Shown here: one piece after another, positions 28,782 through 37,919 of the stretch
Layout: each line of letters starts with the position of its first letter
Position numbering within the stretch: position 1 is the stretch's first letter
Source: Synechococcus sp. CS-1328
Lineage (GTDB): Bacteria; Cyanobacteriota; Cyanobacteriia; PCC-6307; Cyanobiaceae
Assembly (NCBI RefSeq): GCF_025128095.1
Contig: NZ_JAHLYT010000011.1
Coordinates: 44,750-108,749 of the forward strand
Direction: 5' to 3'
DNA length: 64,000 nucleotides
Program-made: the position numbers and the translations under genes
The notes under the pieces: model-generated
What the model saw: the letters and a program-made list of their open reading frames with translations, nothing else
Database searches by the model: none
Told to the model about the DNA's origin: nothing

Positions 28782-29642
28782 ATGAAGGCCGCTGGGGCTG
28801 CGGCGGATGGCTCGGCTGTTGATGGGTTGTCTGTAGATGGGTTGGCTGTCGATGGGCCCGTGGGGAAGCTGCCCGTGGCCCAGATGCAGGGGGTGTCGAT
28901 GCGCTGGGGTGAGAGCCTCGTGCTCGACGACATCAACCTGGTGGTGCATCCGGGCGAGCGCCTGGTGGTGGTGGGGCCCTCCGGATCGGGCAAATCAACG
29001 ATCCTGCGGCTGCTGGCCGGCCTGCTGCTGCCCAGCGCCGGCAGCCTGCGGATCCACGGGCTGGAGCAGCGCTACCTGCGCCTGGATCAGCGCCAGCCAC
29101 CGGATGTGCGCCTGGTGTTTCAGAACCCTGCCCTGCTGGCCTCGCTCACGGTGGGCGAAAACGTCGGCTTTCTGCTCTATCGCTACGGGCGGCTTGGCGA
29201 GGCCGAGATTCGCCGCCGGGTGGGCGATGCTCTGGCGGCCGTCGGACTGGCCGGCATTGAAGAGAAGATGCCCGGCGAACTCAGCGGTGGCATGCAGAAA
29301 CGGGTCAGCTTTGCCCGCGCGATCATCCAGGACCCCTCCCGGGCCGATGTCCAGGAGCCGCTGCTGTTGTTCGATGAGCCCACCGCCGGGCTCGATCCCG
29401 TCGCCTGCACCCGCATTGAGGATCTGATCGTCACCACCACCGACATGGCCCAGGCCTCCTCGGTGGTGGTGAGCCACGTGATGAGCACGATCGAGCGCTC
29501 CGGTGAACGGCTCGTGCTCCTCTACGACGGCCGCTTTCGTTGGCAGGGCACCGTGGCCCAGTTCCGCAGCACCGATAATCCCTACGTCGAGCAGTTCCGG
29601 AGCGGCAGCTTGCGCGGACCCATGCAGCCCAAGGAGGTCTGA
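28782..29642 (+). CDS. ABC transporter ATP-binding protein, MlaF-like
   Basis: 286-aa ATPase probably driving lipid movement between membranes together with the MCE protein that follows. Walker A is GPSGSGKST at residues about 66-74, the signature LSGGMQKRVSFARAI near 167, and Walker B LLLFDEPTAGLDP near 194. The signature with GGMQKR is typical of Mla/MCE-associated ATPases. ATG 28782 is preferred over upstream options. Residues 9-23 are three copies of a five-residue DGxxV repeat encoded by 15-bp units. A strong ribosome-binding site for the next gene lies inside its last codons. No MlaE permease is in the window. Confidence 0.88.
   Translation: MKAAGAAADGSAVDGLSVDGLAVDGPVGKLPVAQMQGVSMRWGESLVLDDINLVVHPGERLVVVGPSGSGKSTILRLLAGLLLPSAGSLRIHGLEQRYLRLDQRQPPDVRLVFQNPALLASLTVGENVGFLLYRYGRLGEAEIRRRVGDALAAVGLAGIEEKMPGELSGGMQKRVSFARAIIQDPSRADVQEPLLLFDEPTAGLDPVACTRIEDLIVTTTDMAQASSVVVSHVMSTIERSGERLVLLYDGRFRWQGTVAQFRSTDNPYVEQFRSGSLRGPMQPKEV
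28806..28850 (+). repeat. Three 15-bp tandem repeats in the MlaF-like gene
   Basis: Units at 28806-28820, 28821-28835 and 28836-28850 (last one GATGGGTTGGCTGTC), followed by a partial fourth GATGGG. They encode DGSAV-DGLSV-DGLAV before the ATPase domain, keep the frame and vary at a few positions. Confidence 0.85.
29631..29638 (+). promoter_or_regulatory. Strong Shine-Dalgarno site for the MCE gene
   Basis: AAGGAGGT at 29631-29638 lies 7 nt before ATG 29646 and within the last codons of the ATPase gene. It is near perfect against the anti-Shine-Dalgarno sequence and supports coupled translation. Confidence 0.75.
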
Positions 29643-29645
29643 ACG

Positions 29646-30686
29646 ATGCGCCGCAGTGTCCGTGAAGCCCTGGTGGGCTTTTCCCTTCTCGCCGCCATCG
29701 TGGGTGGTGGCGCGCTCTGGCTCTGGCTGAAGGGCATCTCCCTGCGCCGCGACACCTGGACGGTGCAGGCCAGCTTCCAGGATGCCGCCGGCCTGGCGGA
29801 TCGCTCGCCGGTCTCCTTCCGGGGGGTGCTGGTGGGCAATGTGCGCCGGGTGCGGGTCACCCCGGAGGCGGTGCTGGCTGATCTGGAGATCACCGATCCT
29901 GAGCTGCGTCTGGCCCAGCCCACCCAGGCCCTGGTGGGCACCGGCTCGTTATTGGGTGGGGATGCGGTGGTGGCGCTGGTGAGCAGCGGTAAGCCCCTGC
30001 CGGCCAGCACGCCCGGGCCGCGGAGTCCGGGGTGCAACACCAAGCTGATGCTCTGCAACGGCAGCCACATCAAGGGTGGTGCCCAGGCGAGCCTCGGCAC
30101 CGTCACCGAGACGATGCAGCGGATCCTGGCCGAGAGCGAGCGCCAGAAGCTGGTCGACAAGCTGGTGGGAACCACCGTGAGTTTCGATCGCACCTCCAAC
30201 GAGGCGGATCGCTTCCTGCGCGAGGCCCAGAAGCTGGTGCAGGAACTCAACACCGCCGTGAAGAAGGCCGATCCGATTCTGGCCAACCTCAACACCGCCA
30301 CCGTTGAGGCGGCGCAGGCCGGCCGGCACGTGCGCAACCTCACCGCCGCCCTGGACAACCCCCAGACCGTGAGCCAGCTCAAAGGCACCGTGACCAATGC
30401 CGAGAAGCTCACGGCCCGCTGGGAGGCGGTGGGTGGCGACGTGAACAAGCTCACGGGCGATCCCCAGTTTGTCGATGGGATCCGCAGCCTGGCCATCGGC
30501 CTGGGCAAGTTCTTCGAAGAGCTCTACCCCGCCCAGACCGGCCAGGCACCGGACAAGGCAGCCCGGGAGAAGGCCGAACGTGAGAAGCGCGAACAGGCTG
30601 TTCGTGGACAGGCGGATCGTGAAAAAGCTGACAGCCCGTCGGTCTCTCGGGCCCGAACCAACCAGGCTCGCACCGTGAGCCAGTGA
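29646..30686 (+). CDS. MCE/MlaD family lipid-transport protein
   Basis: 346-aa protein anchored by one N-terminal helix (VGFSLLAAIVGGGALWLWL, about residues 10-28) with the MCE domain following to about residue 115 (WTVQASFQDAAGLADRSPVSF, then LVGTGSLLGGDAVVAL). The second half is helical with repeated heptad-like segments, as in other cyanobacterial/chloroplast TGD2-like proteins. The C-terminus is charged (KAAREKAEREKREQ). It binds lipid in the periplasm and works with the ATPase encoded 3 bp upstream. It starts after a strong ribosome-binding site. Confidence 0.88.
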   Translation: MRRSVREALVGFSLLAAIVGGGALWLWLKGISLRRDTWTVQASFQDAAGLADRSPVSFRGVLVGNVRRVRVTPEAVLADLEITDPELRLAQPTQALVGTGSLLGGDAVVALVSSGKPLPASTPGPRSPGCNTKLMLCNGSHIKGGAQASLGTVTETMQRILAESERQKLVDKLVGTTVSFDRTSNEADRFLREAQKLVQELNTAVKKADPILANLNTATVEAAQAGRHVRNLTAALDNPQTVSQLKGTVTNAEKLTARWEAVGGDVNKLTGDPQFVDGIRSLAIGLGKFFEELYPAQTGQAPDKAAREKAEREKREQAVRGQADREKADSPSVSRARTNQARTVSQ

Positions 30687-30704
30687 TACCGGGACCGCTG
30701 GATC

Positions 30705-32840
30705 TCAGACACCGTTGATCGCCTCCAGGGCGATGGCGGCGATCGCCTGATCGCTGGCCTTGGGCAACTGCACGTACTTGCCGCCGGCGGCCTCGGCCAG
30801 CTCCTTGCCCATGCCGCTGCCGATGAACTTGCGCTCGGTGTCGATCACCAGCAGCTTCAGCCCCAGGGCGCGGTAACGGCTGGCCACCTGCTTCACCTCC
30901 TCCTTGAGATCCACCGGCTCCTCGCCCTCCAGCTCGGGTTGGCCGAGGGAGCGGCTCAACGGCACGTTGCCGCGGCCATCGGTGATCGCCACCACCACCA
31001 CCTGGCCCAGATCGCCGGTGGCGAGGGCATTGGCGCCCACCCGCGCTGCCTGGGAAAGACCATGGGCAAGGGGCGAACCGCCGCCGCAGGGCATCGATTC
31101 CAGCCGGCGCCGGGCCGCAGTGATCGAGCGGGTGGGGGGCAGCAGCACCTCGGCCTGCTCGCCGCGGAAGGGGATCAGGGCGACTTCGTCGCGGTTTTCG
31201 TAGGCCTCGGTGAGCAGCCGTATCACGGCCCCCTTGGCGCTCTGCATGCGGTTGAGCGCCATCGAGCCGCTGGCATCCACCAGGAAGATCACCAGGGCGC
31301 CGGCTTTGCGTTGCAGTTGCTTGGCCCGCAGGTCGCCGTCTTCGACGATCACCCGGCGTTGCGGCTCCCGCTCCCGGCGGGCTTTCTGATACGGGGCGGC
31401 GGCCCGCAGGGTGGCGTCCACGGCGATGCGCCTCACCGGGCCGCGGGGCAGCATCGGTTTCACGTAGCGGCCGCGGGAGTCGCTGAGCACCACGGTGCGG
31501 TTGCCGCTGCCGCCGCTCCGGGCCTTGGCGGTGGAGAACAGCAGCAGGTCGGGGTCGATGGCGACGGCTTCGGGGTCGAGCAGGAATTCTTCCGGAACCT
31601 GGGGAGGCGGCTGGTCGTCCGGCGTGTCGTCCTCGTCCTGGTCGTCATCCTGGTTGTCGTCGCTGTCGTCGCTGTCGTCGTTCGAGTCGGGTTCGACGGG
31701 CTGTTCCGGCTCCTGCGGCGGTTGCTCTCCCTGGGGCGGCGGCGGTGGCGGCTCCATCGGCTGCTCCGGATCCGGCGGCGGCAGCTGCAGGGCCCGCGGC
31801 GCGATCACCAGGCGCACGGCCACCTGCAGGTCGTCGGCTTCCACTCGGTCGCGGCCGCTCAGGGCGGCGTGGGCGCGGGCCACCCGCACCGCATAGAGCT
31901 CGGAGCGGTGCCCTTCAACGCCACCGCGCAGGGCCTCAGTCACCAGGTAGGTGATCTGCTCGCGGCTGATGGTCACGTCCGGCAACCACTGGCGGGCCAG
32001 CAGCAGCTGGGTGGCGAGGGCGTCGGTCTCCTCCTGCCACCGCTGGCGGAAGGCATCGCTGGATTCGCCGTGGTCCAGGGCGGAGCGGGTGATCTCCACC
32101 CGCTGCTCGAGATCCAGCGACTGGTTGGCGCTCAGGGCGATGGCGAAACGATCCAGCAGGTGGTCCCGCACCGCCCCCTCCTCGGGGTTGTAGGTGGCGA
32201 TCAGCAGGCAGCGGCAGGGGTGGCTGAGGCTGAGCCCTTCCCGCTCGATCCGGTTCTCACCGCTGCCCACCGCCGCCAGCAGGAGGTTGGTGATGCCGTC
32301 GTCCAGCAGGTTGAGCTCGTCGACATAGAGCACGCCGCGGTGGGCTTCCGCCAGCAGGCCCGGCTGAAACACGGCCTGGCCGCTGGCCAGGGAGGCCGTC
32401 ACGTCGACCGAGCCCACAAGCCGGTCTTCGGTGACGCCCAGCGGTACCTGCACGAAGGGCGCCGGCACCACCCGGGTGGGCAGCAGGGCGCTGGGATCGG
32501 TGCCGCTGGCATCACCCCCCAGTTCGGTGATGCGCCGGCGGGTGGCCTCGTCCCAGTCCTCCGGTCGGGTCGGATCGGCGTTAAGGCTGTCCACGATCAC
32601 GTCGATCGGTGGCAGCAAGGCATGCAGGCCCCGGGCCAGCACCGATTTGCCTGTGCCGCGACCACCGGCGATCACCACCCCGCCCAGACCCGGATCCACC
32701 GCCGCCAGCAGCAGGGCCAGCTTCAGGGTGCCGTGGCCCGTGATCGCGGCCAGGGGGAAGGAGCGGGCGGCCTGGTCGGCGCTGGCCCAGGCACTGGCCG
32801 TGGTGGGGGAACCGGAGGGGCCGTGGGCGCTGGCGACCAT
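30705..32840 (-). CDS. chlD: Magnesium chelatase subunit D
   Basis: Inserts Mg2+ into protoporphyrin IX with ChlI and ChlH, first step of chlorophyll synthesis. The 711-aa protein has an N-terminal AAA+ region ([17 protein letters not shown] near residue 60, [17 protein letters not shown]), a proline-rich then acidic linker at about residues 355-410 (runs of Asp/Asn), and a C-terminal von Willebrand A domain with MIDAS motif [12 protein letters not shown] near 520. This is the standard ChlD architecture and length. It converges with the MCE gene 18 bp away. Confidence 0.96.
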   Translation of the reverse strand: MVASAHGPSGSPTTASAWASADQAARSFPLAAITGHGTLKLALLLAAVDPGLGGVVIAGGRGTGKSVLARGLHALLPPIDVIVDSLNADPTRPEDWDEATRRRITELGGDASGTDPSALLPTRVVPAPFVQVPLGVTEDRLVGSVDVTASLASGQAVFQPGLLAEAHRGVLYVDELNLLDDGITNLLLAAVGSGENRIEREGLSLSHPCRCLLIATYNPEEGAVRDHLLDRFAIALSANQSLDLEQRVEITRSALDHGESSDAFRQRWQEETDALATQLLLARQWLPDVTISREQITYLVTEALRGGVEGHRSELYAVRVARAHAALSGRDRVEADDLQVAVRLVIAPRALQLPPPDPEQPMEPPPPPPQGEQPPQEPEQPVEPDSNDDSDDSDDNQDDDQDEDDTPDDQPPPQVPEEFLLDPEAVAIDPDLLLFSTAKARSGGSGNRTVVLSDSRGRYVKPMLPRGPVRRIAVDATLRAAAPYQKARREREPQRRVIVEDGDLRAKQLQRKAGALVIFLVDASGSMALNRMQSAKGAVIRLLTEAYENRDEVALIPFRGEQAEVLLPPTRSITAARRRLESMPCGGGSPLAHGLSQAARVGANALATGDLGQVVVVAITDGRGNVPLSRSLGQPELEGEEPVDLKEEVKQVASRYRALGLKLLVIDTERKFIGSGMGKELAEAAGGKYVQLPKASDQAIAAIALEAINGV

Positions 32841-32990
32841 GGGGGATGAGGAGGGCCCGCGCGGGGACGTTGTCTGACGTCCAGTCTCGCTGACCGGCTG
32901 CGCCGCGGCACTTTGGCCACACGTCGCCGAGGCAACTCCTCACTCTCCCGGCCAGCCTGCTGGATCGGCTCCTGCCGAGCCTTGGCGCCC

Positions 32991-33029
32991 TGCTGCAAGA
33001 CCGTGCTGCAAAGCCCTGCTGCAAGGCCG
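32991..33029 (+). repeat. Three 13-bp tandem repeats upstream of the NUDIX gene
   Basis: Units TGCTGCAAGACCG, TGCTGCAAAGCCC and TGCTGCAAGGCCG lie back to back at 32991-33029, inside the 296-bp gap between chlD and the NUDIX gene. I see no coding frame or clear promoter in that gap. Confidence 0.8.
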
Positions 33030-33136
33030 TGGTGCCGGCCGCCCGCGCCGCTGCCGCCTGGCTCCGGCCGCCCGAGCTGCTGCCTCCTGGCTCCGGCTGG
33101 CCGGTTTAGCGTCCGCCGCAGCCGTTGATCCCCGCC

Positions 33137-33697
33137 ATGGCGCCCCTGCCGCCCCCCGAGCCCGCGCGCCATCTCGAGACCCTCGAAGCCCTCGATGCCC
33201 GCAAGATCCGCTTCGAGATCAACCGGGTGGAGCTGCCGATGGGGGTGGAGGGCAGTTTCGGGATCATCCGCCATCCCGGTGCTTCGCTGGCGGTGCCCGT
33301 GCTCGATGACGGCCGCGTGGTGGTGCTGCGCCAGTACCGCTTCGCGGTGGCGGCCCGCATCCTCGAATTCCCCGCTGGCACCCTGGATCCCGGCGAGGAG
33401 CCCCTGGCCACGATGGAGCGGGAGTTGCAGGAGGAGGCGGGCTACAGCGCCTGCCGCTGGGATCCGCTCGGCCTGATGCTGCCCTGCCCCGGCTATTCCG
33501 ATGAAGTGATCCACCTGTTCCTGGCCCGGGGGCTCACCCCCCTGGAGGCTCCTCCGGCCGGCGACGACGACGAGGACCTGGAGGTGCTGCTGATGGAGCC
33601 CGCCGCGCTCGATGCGGCCCTCGCCAGTGGCGACGAGGCCCTCGACGGCAAGAGCGTGACCGCCTGGTTCCGGGCCAAGCAGCTGCTGGGGCTCTGA
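33137..33697 (+). CDS. NUDIX hydrolase, ADP-ribose pyrophosphatase-like
   Basis: 186-aa hydrolase of nucleoside-diphosphate derivatives. The NUDIX box is complete: GTLDPGEEPLATMERELQEE followed by AGY (G-x5-E-x7-REUxEExGU) at about residues 88-110. The preceding RQYRFAVAARILEFPAG is typical of ADP-sugar pyrophosphatases. ATG 33137 is chosen over TTG 33125. Its TGA overlaps the ATG of the photolyase gene by one base, so the two are translationally coupled. Confidence 0.88.
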   Translation: MAPLPPPEPARHLETLEALDARKIRFEINRVELPMGVEGSFGIIRHPGASLAVPVLDDGRVVVLRQYRFAVAARILEFPAGTLDPGEEPLATMERELQEEAGYSACRWDPLGLMLPCPGYSDEVIHLFLARGLTPLEAPPAGDDDEDLEVLLMEPAALDAALASGDEALDGKSVTAWFRAKQLLGL

Positions 33698-35232
33698 TGG
33701 CCTCCCCAGAGGCCGCCCGCCGCTGGCTGTTCTGGCATCGCCGGGATCTGCGGCTGGCCGACAACCTCGGCCTGGCGGCGGCCGCGGCGGCGACCCCCGC
33801 CCTGACCGGCGTGTTCGTGCTGGACCCGGCGATCCTGGCCGACCCGGTGATGGCACCGGCCCGGCGCTGGTTCCTGCTCGAAAGCCTGCGGGAGCTGGCC
33901 GCCTCCTGGCGGGCCTGCGGGTCGCGGCTGGTGCTGCTGGAGGGAGACCCGCTGGTGCTGCTGCCGCGGCTGGCTGCCGCCCTCGGTGCCGAGGTGGTGG
34001 CCTGGAACCGCGATGTGGAGCCCAGCGGGCGAGCCCGCGACCGGGCGGTGGCCGCCGCCCTGCAGGCCGATGGCCGCGGCGTGCTGGCCGACTGGGACCA
34101 GCTGCTGGTCGCCCCGGAGGCGCTGCGCACCGGGGCGGGGGATCCCTATCGCGTCTACGGCCCCTTCCTGCGCAACTGGCGCGGCCAGGTGGAGCGCAAG
34201 CAGGCCCTCGCGGCCCCGGGCACCGCCGGGGGCATCGAGCCACTGGCGGCACCGACCGGCCTGCTGGATCTGGACCTGGCGACGCTGCCCCGGCCTGATC
34301 TGTGGGCGGCCCTGCCGCGTCTGGGGGCGGTTCCGGAGGCTACCCGCTTCGGAGCGGCCTTCTCCGGAGTCGACCTCTGTCCCTGCCGTCCTGGCGAGGC
34401 GGCGGCCCTGGCCCAGCTTGAGGCCTTCTGTCAGGGGCCTGCCAGTGGCCGCGGCCAGGGGGCTCCGCTGCTGGCCTATGAGCCCCAGCGCAACCTGCCG
34501 GGCATCGCCGGCACCTCAGGCCTCAGTGCCGCGCTCGCCTTCGGCACCCTCAGCCCGCGTCAGGCCTGGGCGGCGGCCGGCGTAGCCCGCGAGTTCATCC
34601 GCAGCGAGGAGGAGCGCACGGCGATCAGCGTCTGGGAGCAGGAACTGGCCTGGCGCGAGTTCTACCAGCAGGCGCTGTTCCATTTCCCGGAGCTGGCGGA
34701 GGGGCCCTACCGGCCCCAGTGGCGCCACTTCCCCTGGGAGAACGACCCGGAGCGCCTCGAGGCCTGGCAGCAGGGGCTCACCGGGGTGCCGATCGTCGAT
34801 GCGGCGATGCGGCAGCTCAATGCCAGCGGCTGGATGCACAACCGTTGCCGCATGATCGTGGCCTCCTTCCTGGTCAAGGACCTGATCTGCGACTGGCGCC
34901 TGGGGGAGCGTGCCTTCATGGAACGGCTGGTGGATGGCGATCTGGCCGCCAACAACGGCGGCTGGCAGTGGAGCGCCAGCAGCGGCATGGATCCCAAGCC
35001 GCTGCGCATCTTCAATCCCGCCACCCAGGCCGCCAAGTTCGATCCGGAGGCGGTTTACATCCGCACCTGGCTGCCGGAGCTGCGCCACGTGGCCACAGCC
35101 GATCTGATCCGCGGCGAGATCGCTCCCCTGGAGCGTCGCGGCTACCCCGCGCCGATCGTGAGCCACAAGCAGCAGCAGGCCCACTTCAAGGCGCTCCACG
35201 CGGCCCTGCGCGTCAGGGTCGACAGCGCCTAG
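33697..35232 (+). CDS. phrA: Deoxyribodipyrimidine photolyase, class I
   Basis: 511-aa light-dependent repair enzyme for cyclobutane dimers. The N-terminal antenna domain opens LFWHRRDLRLADNLGLAAAA. The FAD domain has LSAALAFGTLSPRQAWAA, VWEQELAWREFYQQALFHFP, GVPIVDAAMRQLNASGWMHN and NNGGWQWSASSGMDPKPLRI, containing the tryptophans and asparagines expected for FAD and lesion binding. Domain order is the normal one, unlike the related gene at 37.9-39.5 kb. It is coupled to the NUDIX gene by a TGATG overlap. Confidence 0.95.
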   Translation: MASPEAARRWLFWHRRDLRLADNLGLAAAAAATPALTGVFVLDPAILADPVMAPARRWFLLESLRELAASWRACGSRLVLLEGDPLVLLPRLAAALGAEVVAWNRDVEPSGRARDRAVAAALQADGRGVLADWDQLLVAPEALRTGAGDPYRVYGPFLRNWRGQVERKQALAAPGTAGGIEPLAAPTGLLDLDLATLPRPDLWAALPRLGAVPEATRFGAAFSGVDLCPCRPGEAAALAQLEAFCQGPASGRGQGAPLLAYEPQRNLPGIAGTSGLSAALAFGTLSPRQAWAAAGVAREFIRSEEERTAISVWEQELAWREFYQQALFHFPELAEGPYRPQWRHFPWENDPERLEAWQQGLTGVPIVDAAMRQLNASGWMHNRCRMIVASFLVKDLICDWRLGERAFMERLVDGDLAANNGGWQWSASSGMDPKPLRIFNPATQAAKFDPEAVYIRTWLPELRHVATADLIRGEIAPLERRGYPAPIVSHKQQQAHFKALHAALRVRVDSA

Positions 35233-35252
35233 GGCATCGCTCCGCGCCACGA

Positions 35253-35287
35253 TGACTTCTGACTTCTGACTTCTGACCTCAGACCTC
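35253..35287 (+). repeat. Heptanucleotide repeat after the photolyase gene
   Basis: Three perfect TGACTTC units (35253-35273) and two decayed ones (TGACCTC, AGACCTC; 35274-35287) lie in the 60-bp gap between two convergent genes. No function is evident. Confidence 0.8.
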
Positions 35288-35292
35288 AGTTC

Positions 35293-36555
35293 TCAGGCTG
35301 CGGCAGAGGTCACGGTCGCTGGGGCGGCGGTGCCTTTGGCCTCGGAGCTGGTGCTGCTGCCGGCGGTGAAGGCCTCCACCAGCTGGCGCAGAACCCGGAT
35401 CACCTGCTGCTGCTGCTCCGCACGCAGCTCCGGGAAGATCGGCAGGCTCAGCACTTCGGCGCAGAGGCGCTCGGTGACCGGCAGGCTGCCGGGGCCGTAG
35501 CCCAGGGCGGCGTAGGCGGGCTGGCGATGGATCGGGATGGGGTAGTAAATGATCGTGGTCACGCCGGCGTCCTGGAGCTGCTGCTTGAGCCAGTCGCGGC
35601 AGCAGGCCTCCGGCAGGCCGAAGTCGGCGCTGTCGGCGGCGGGGGTGCAGTGGCCGCCGCAGGCGGCCTGGCCTCCGGGGCAGCTGGGGACCCGCACCAC
35701 GAACTGGTTCCAGCTGTGCCCCGCCGGCCCGGTCTGCGGCAGTTGGATGCCCTCCAGATCGGCCAGGGCCCCGTCGTAGGTGGCGGCGACGCCGCGGCGG
35801 CGCTCGATCCAGCGCTCCAGGTGGGGCAGCTTGACGTTCAGCACCGCCGCCTGCATGGCATCGAGACGGCTGTTGTAGCCGAGGGTCGTGTGCAGATAGC
35901 GGCGCGGCATGCCATGCACGGCCAGCTCCCGCACCGCCTGGGCCACGGCGGCATCGCGGCAGGTCACGGCGCCACCGTCGCCGGCGGCGCCGAGGTTCTT
36001 GGTGGGGAAGAAGCTGAAGCAGCCTGCATCCCCCCAGCTGCCCACCGGTTGCCCGGCCCACTGGGCACCGGTGGCCTGGGCGCAATCCTCGATCACCCGC
36101 AGGCCGTGGCGACTGGCGATGGCGCAGACCCGCTCCATGTCCACCGGGCGGCCGAACAGATGCACCGGCATCAGGGCACGGCTGGCGGGGGTGATCGCCG
36201 CCTCGATCTGATCCAGATCGATCAGATAGGTGTCCGGGTCCACGTCCACGAACACGGGTGTGGCGCCCACGGCGCTGATCGCCTCGGCGGTGGCGAAGAA
36301 GCTGAAGGAGCAGGTGATCACCTCATCGCCGGGACCGATGCCCAGGGCCCTCAAGGCCAGGATCAGGGCATCGGTGCCGCTGTTGCAGCCCATCGCGTGG
36401 GGCACGCCGCAGGCCCTGGCGAAGGCCTCCTCGAAGCGGGCGATGCCGGCGCCGCCGATGTATTGGCCACTGCGCAGAACCTGCAGTACGGCAGCGTCGA
36501 GTTCCTCCCCGAGCTCCTGGAGCTGCTCGCTGAGACTGAAGGGAGGCACTTGCAT
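35293..36555 (-). CDS. DegT/DnrJ/EryC1 family sugar aminotransferase
   Basis: 420-aa PLP-dependent enzyme that probably aminates a keto-sugar nucleotide for surface polysaccharide. Family features are LRSGQYIGGAGIARFEEAFA, GCNSGTDALILALRALGIGP, DEVITCSFSFFATAEAI, VIEDCAQATGAQ and the PLP lysine in FFPTKNLGAAGDGGAV near residue 186. Around residues 288-318 it carries an extra stretch with six cysteines (SCPGGQAACGGHCTP onward to EACC) where most homologues have a short loop. ATG 36555 gives the family-like start MQVPPFSLSEQL. Amino-sugar identity is unknown. Confidence 0.85.
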   Translation of the reverse strand: MQVPPFSLSEQLQELGEELDAAVLQVLRSGQYIGGAGIARFEEAFARACGVPHAMGCNSGTDALILALRALGIGPGDEVITCSFSFFATAEAISAVGATPVFVDVDPDTYLIDLDQIEAAITPASRALMPVHLFGRPVDMERVCAIASRHGLRVIEDCAQATGAQWAGQPVGSWGDAGCFSFFPTKNLGAAGDGGAVTCRDAAVAQAVRELAVHGMPRRYLHTTLGYNSRLDAMQAAVLNVKLPHLERWIERRRGVAATYDGALADLEGIQLPQTGPAGHSWNQFVVRVPSCPGGQAACGGHCTPAADSADFGLPEACCRDWLKQQLQDAGVTTIIYYPIPIHRQPAYAALGYGPGSLPVTERLCAEVLSLPIFPELRAEQQQQVIRVLRQLVEAFTAGSSTSSEAKGTAAPATVTSAAA

Positions 36556-36608
36556 GGCGGACACCTTAAGGCCAGTTCCAGCCTGCAGGAACCGCGATTG
36601 CGGGCCCC

Positions 36609-37208
36609 TCAGCGGGCCCAGGCCGGCTCCTGGCCTGGAGGCCATTTGATGTTGCAGCCGATCGAGGCGGTCTGCTCCGCTGCGACGGGTCGGCCGGCCA
36701 GCAGCGCCTCGATCGCCGCCCGCAGATCCCGCCCATCGAGGGGCACGGCGTTGCCGGGGCGGCTGCCGTCCAGCTGGCCGCGGTAGGCGAGGCGCAGATC
36801 GGCATCAAACAGAAACGGATCCGGCGTGCAGGCGGCCCGCAAGGCGTGGGCCAGTCGCTGGTCCTGGTCGAGCAGGTAGGGGAAGCTCCAGCCGTTGCGC
36901 TGCGCCTGGTCCTGGAGTCCCGCCGGGCCGTCCTGCGGATGGGTGAGGGTGCTGTTGCTCGAGATCCCGATCAGCTGCAGCCGCCCGCCGTAGTCGGCCT
37001 GGAGCCGGCTCAGCTCCGGTTCGATGTGCTTCACGAAGGGGCAGTGGGCGCAGAGAAACAGCACCAGCAGCGGCTGGCCACCCAGGGCCGCCGGCTCCAA
37101 CGGGGTACCGGCGACCGGCTCGAGGCTGCCGCTGGTCAGGGCCTCGGCCAGTTCCGCCCGGGGCAGGGGGGTCCCCAGCGGCAGCATCGTCGAGGGGGTG
37201 AGGGCCAT
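36609..37208 (-). CDS. Thioredoxin-fold (AhpC/TSA-like) protein
   Basis: 199-aa soluble redox protein. The active site is LVLFLCAHCPFVKHIEPELS, a C-x2-C pair (CAHC) at about residues 53-56, then IGISSNSTLTHPQDGP and FPYLLDQDQRLAHALRAACTPDPFLFD, typical of thiol-disulphide proteins of the peroxiredoxin-like family common in cyanobacteria. The C-terminus has SIGCNIKW. ATG 37208 is preferred. It diverges from the lipoprotein gene across 89 bp. Substrate is unknown. Confidence 0.8.
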   Translation of the reverse strand: MALTPSTMLPLGTPLPRAELAEALTSGSLEPVAGTPLEPAALGGQPLLVLFLCAHCPFVKHIEPELSRLQADYGGRLQLIGISSNSTLTHPQDGPAGLQDQAQRNGWSFPYLLDQDQRLAHALRAACTPDPFLFDADLRLAYRGQLDGSRPGNAVPLDGRDLRAAIEALLAGRPVAAEQTASIGCNIKWPPGQEPAWAR

Positions 37209-37297
37209 GGCCGGGGCGGCGTTCTGACGCCGATGCTGCAGCAGTCGCCCGCCGTTCGGGGAGGATCGGCCCACTTGAGATCGGCCTGGATTGACGG

Positions 37298-37879
37298 ATG
37301 ACCTGCCGCCCCAGTGACCTGCCGCCCCAGCGTTCCCGCCTGGCGGCTCTGCTCTGCCTGGGGGGGCTGGTGGCGTTGATCGGCGGCTGTGTTCCCGCCC
37401 ATCGCCATCCCAGCTGGGCCCTCTATGCCCTGCAGCGCCGCGTGCCCCACGACGGCCTGGCGGTGGTGAGCCAGCCCGATGGCTACGGCCTCCATCTCTG
37501 GCTGGACACCGACACCCGCCAGGAGGGGGTCTGCAAGCCGCGCTGGAATCCCAATCCGGCGCGGCTGTTCAACGGCAACGGCACGGCGCCGTTCAGCTCC
37601 GGGCTGGCGACCCAGCAGGAGTTCTTCGCGGCGGTGGCCCGCCCCGATGTGCAGCGCCTGCTGAGGAGCGAGCTCGAGGCCCTCTGTGCGGCCCGGGCCC
37701 CACGCAGCAGCTTCACCTGGGTGGAACCGCCCCGCCGCCCCCAGGACATCAAGCCCGAGGCCTACCCGCAGCTGGAGGAAGCCGACCTGCTCAGCGATCC
37801 GGAAGCGGTGCTGCAGCAGGAACGCAAGCTGCTCGGCGAGGATCCGCCGATGGGGCCTCCGCCAGCGGGCGTGCCCTGA
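37298..37879 (+). CDS. Putative lipoprotein, unknown function
   Basis: 193-aa protein that I do not recognise. An N-terminal hydrophobic stretch (LAALLCLGGLVALIGGC) ends in a lipobox-like Gly-Gly-Cys at about residue 31, so export and lipid attachment are likely. The mature part is hydrophilic with an HHxW-poor, proline-containing tail (PPRRPQDIKPEAYPQLEE). There is no transmembrane helix after the signal. It stands alone between divergent and convergent neighbours. Confidence 0.65.
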   Translation: MTCRPSDLPPQRSRLAALLCLGGLVALIGGCVPAHRHPSWALYALQRRVPHDGLAVVSQPDGYGLHLWLDTDTRQEGVCKPRWNPNPARLFNGNGTAPFSSGLATQQEFFAAVARPDVQRLLRSELEALCAARAPRSSFTWVEPPRRPQDIKPEAYPQLEEADLLSDPEAVLQQERKLLGEDPPMGPPPAGVP

Positions 37880-37919
37880 GCTGCCGCCTCGGGGTTCGGT
37901 TTGCGCGGGGGCCTGCGGG

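Noticed and set aside
30939..32849. Long plus-strand open frame opposite chlD
   Set aside because: ChlD on the minus strand has complete AAA+ and MIDAS motifs. The plus translation is a low-complexity shadow.
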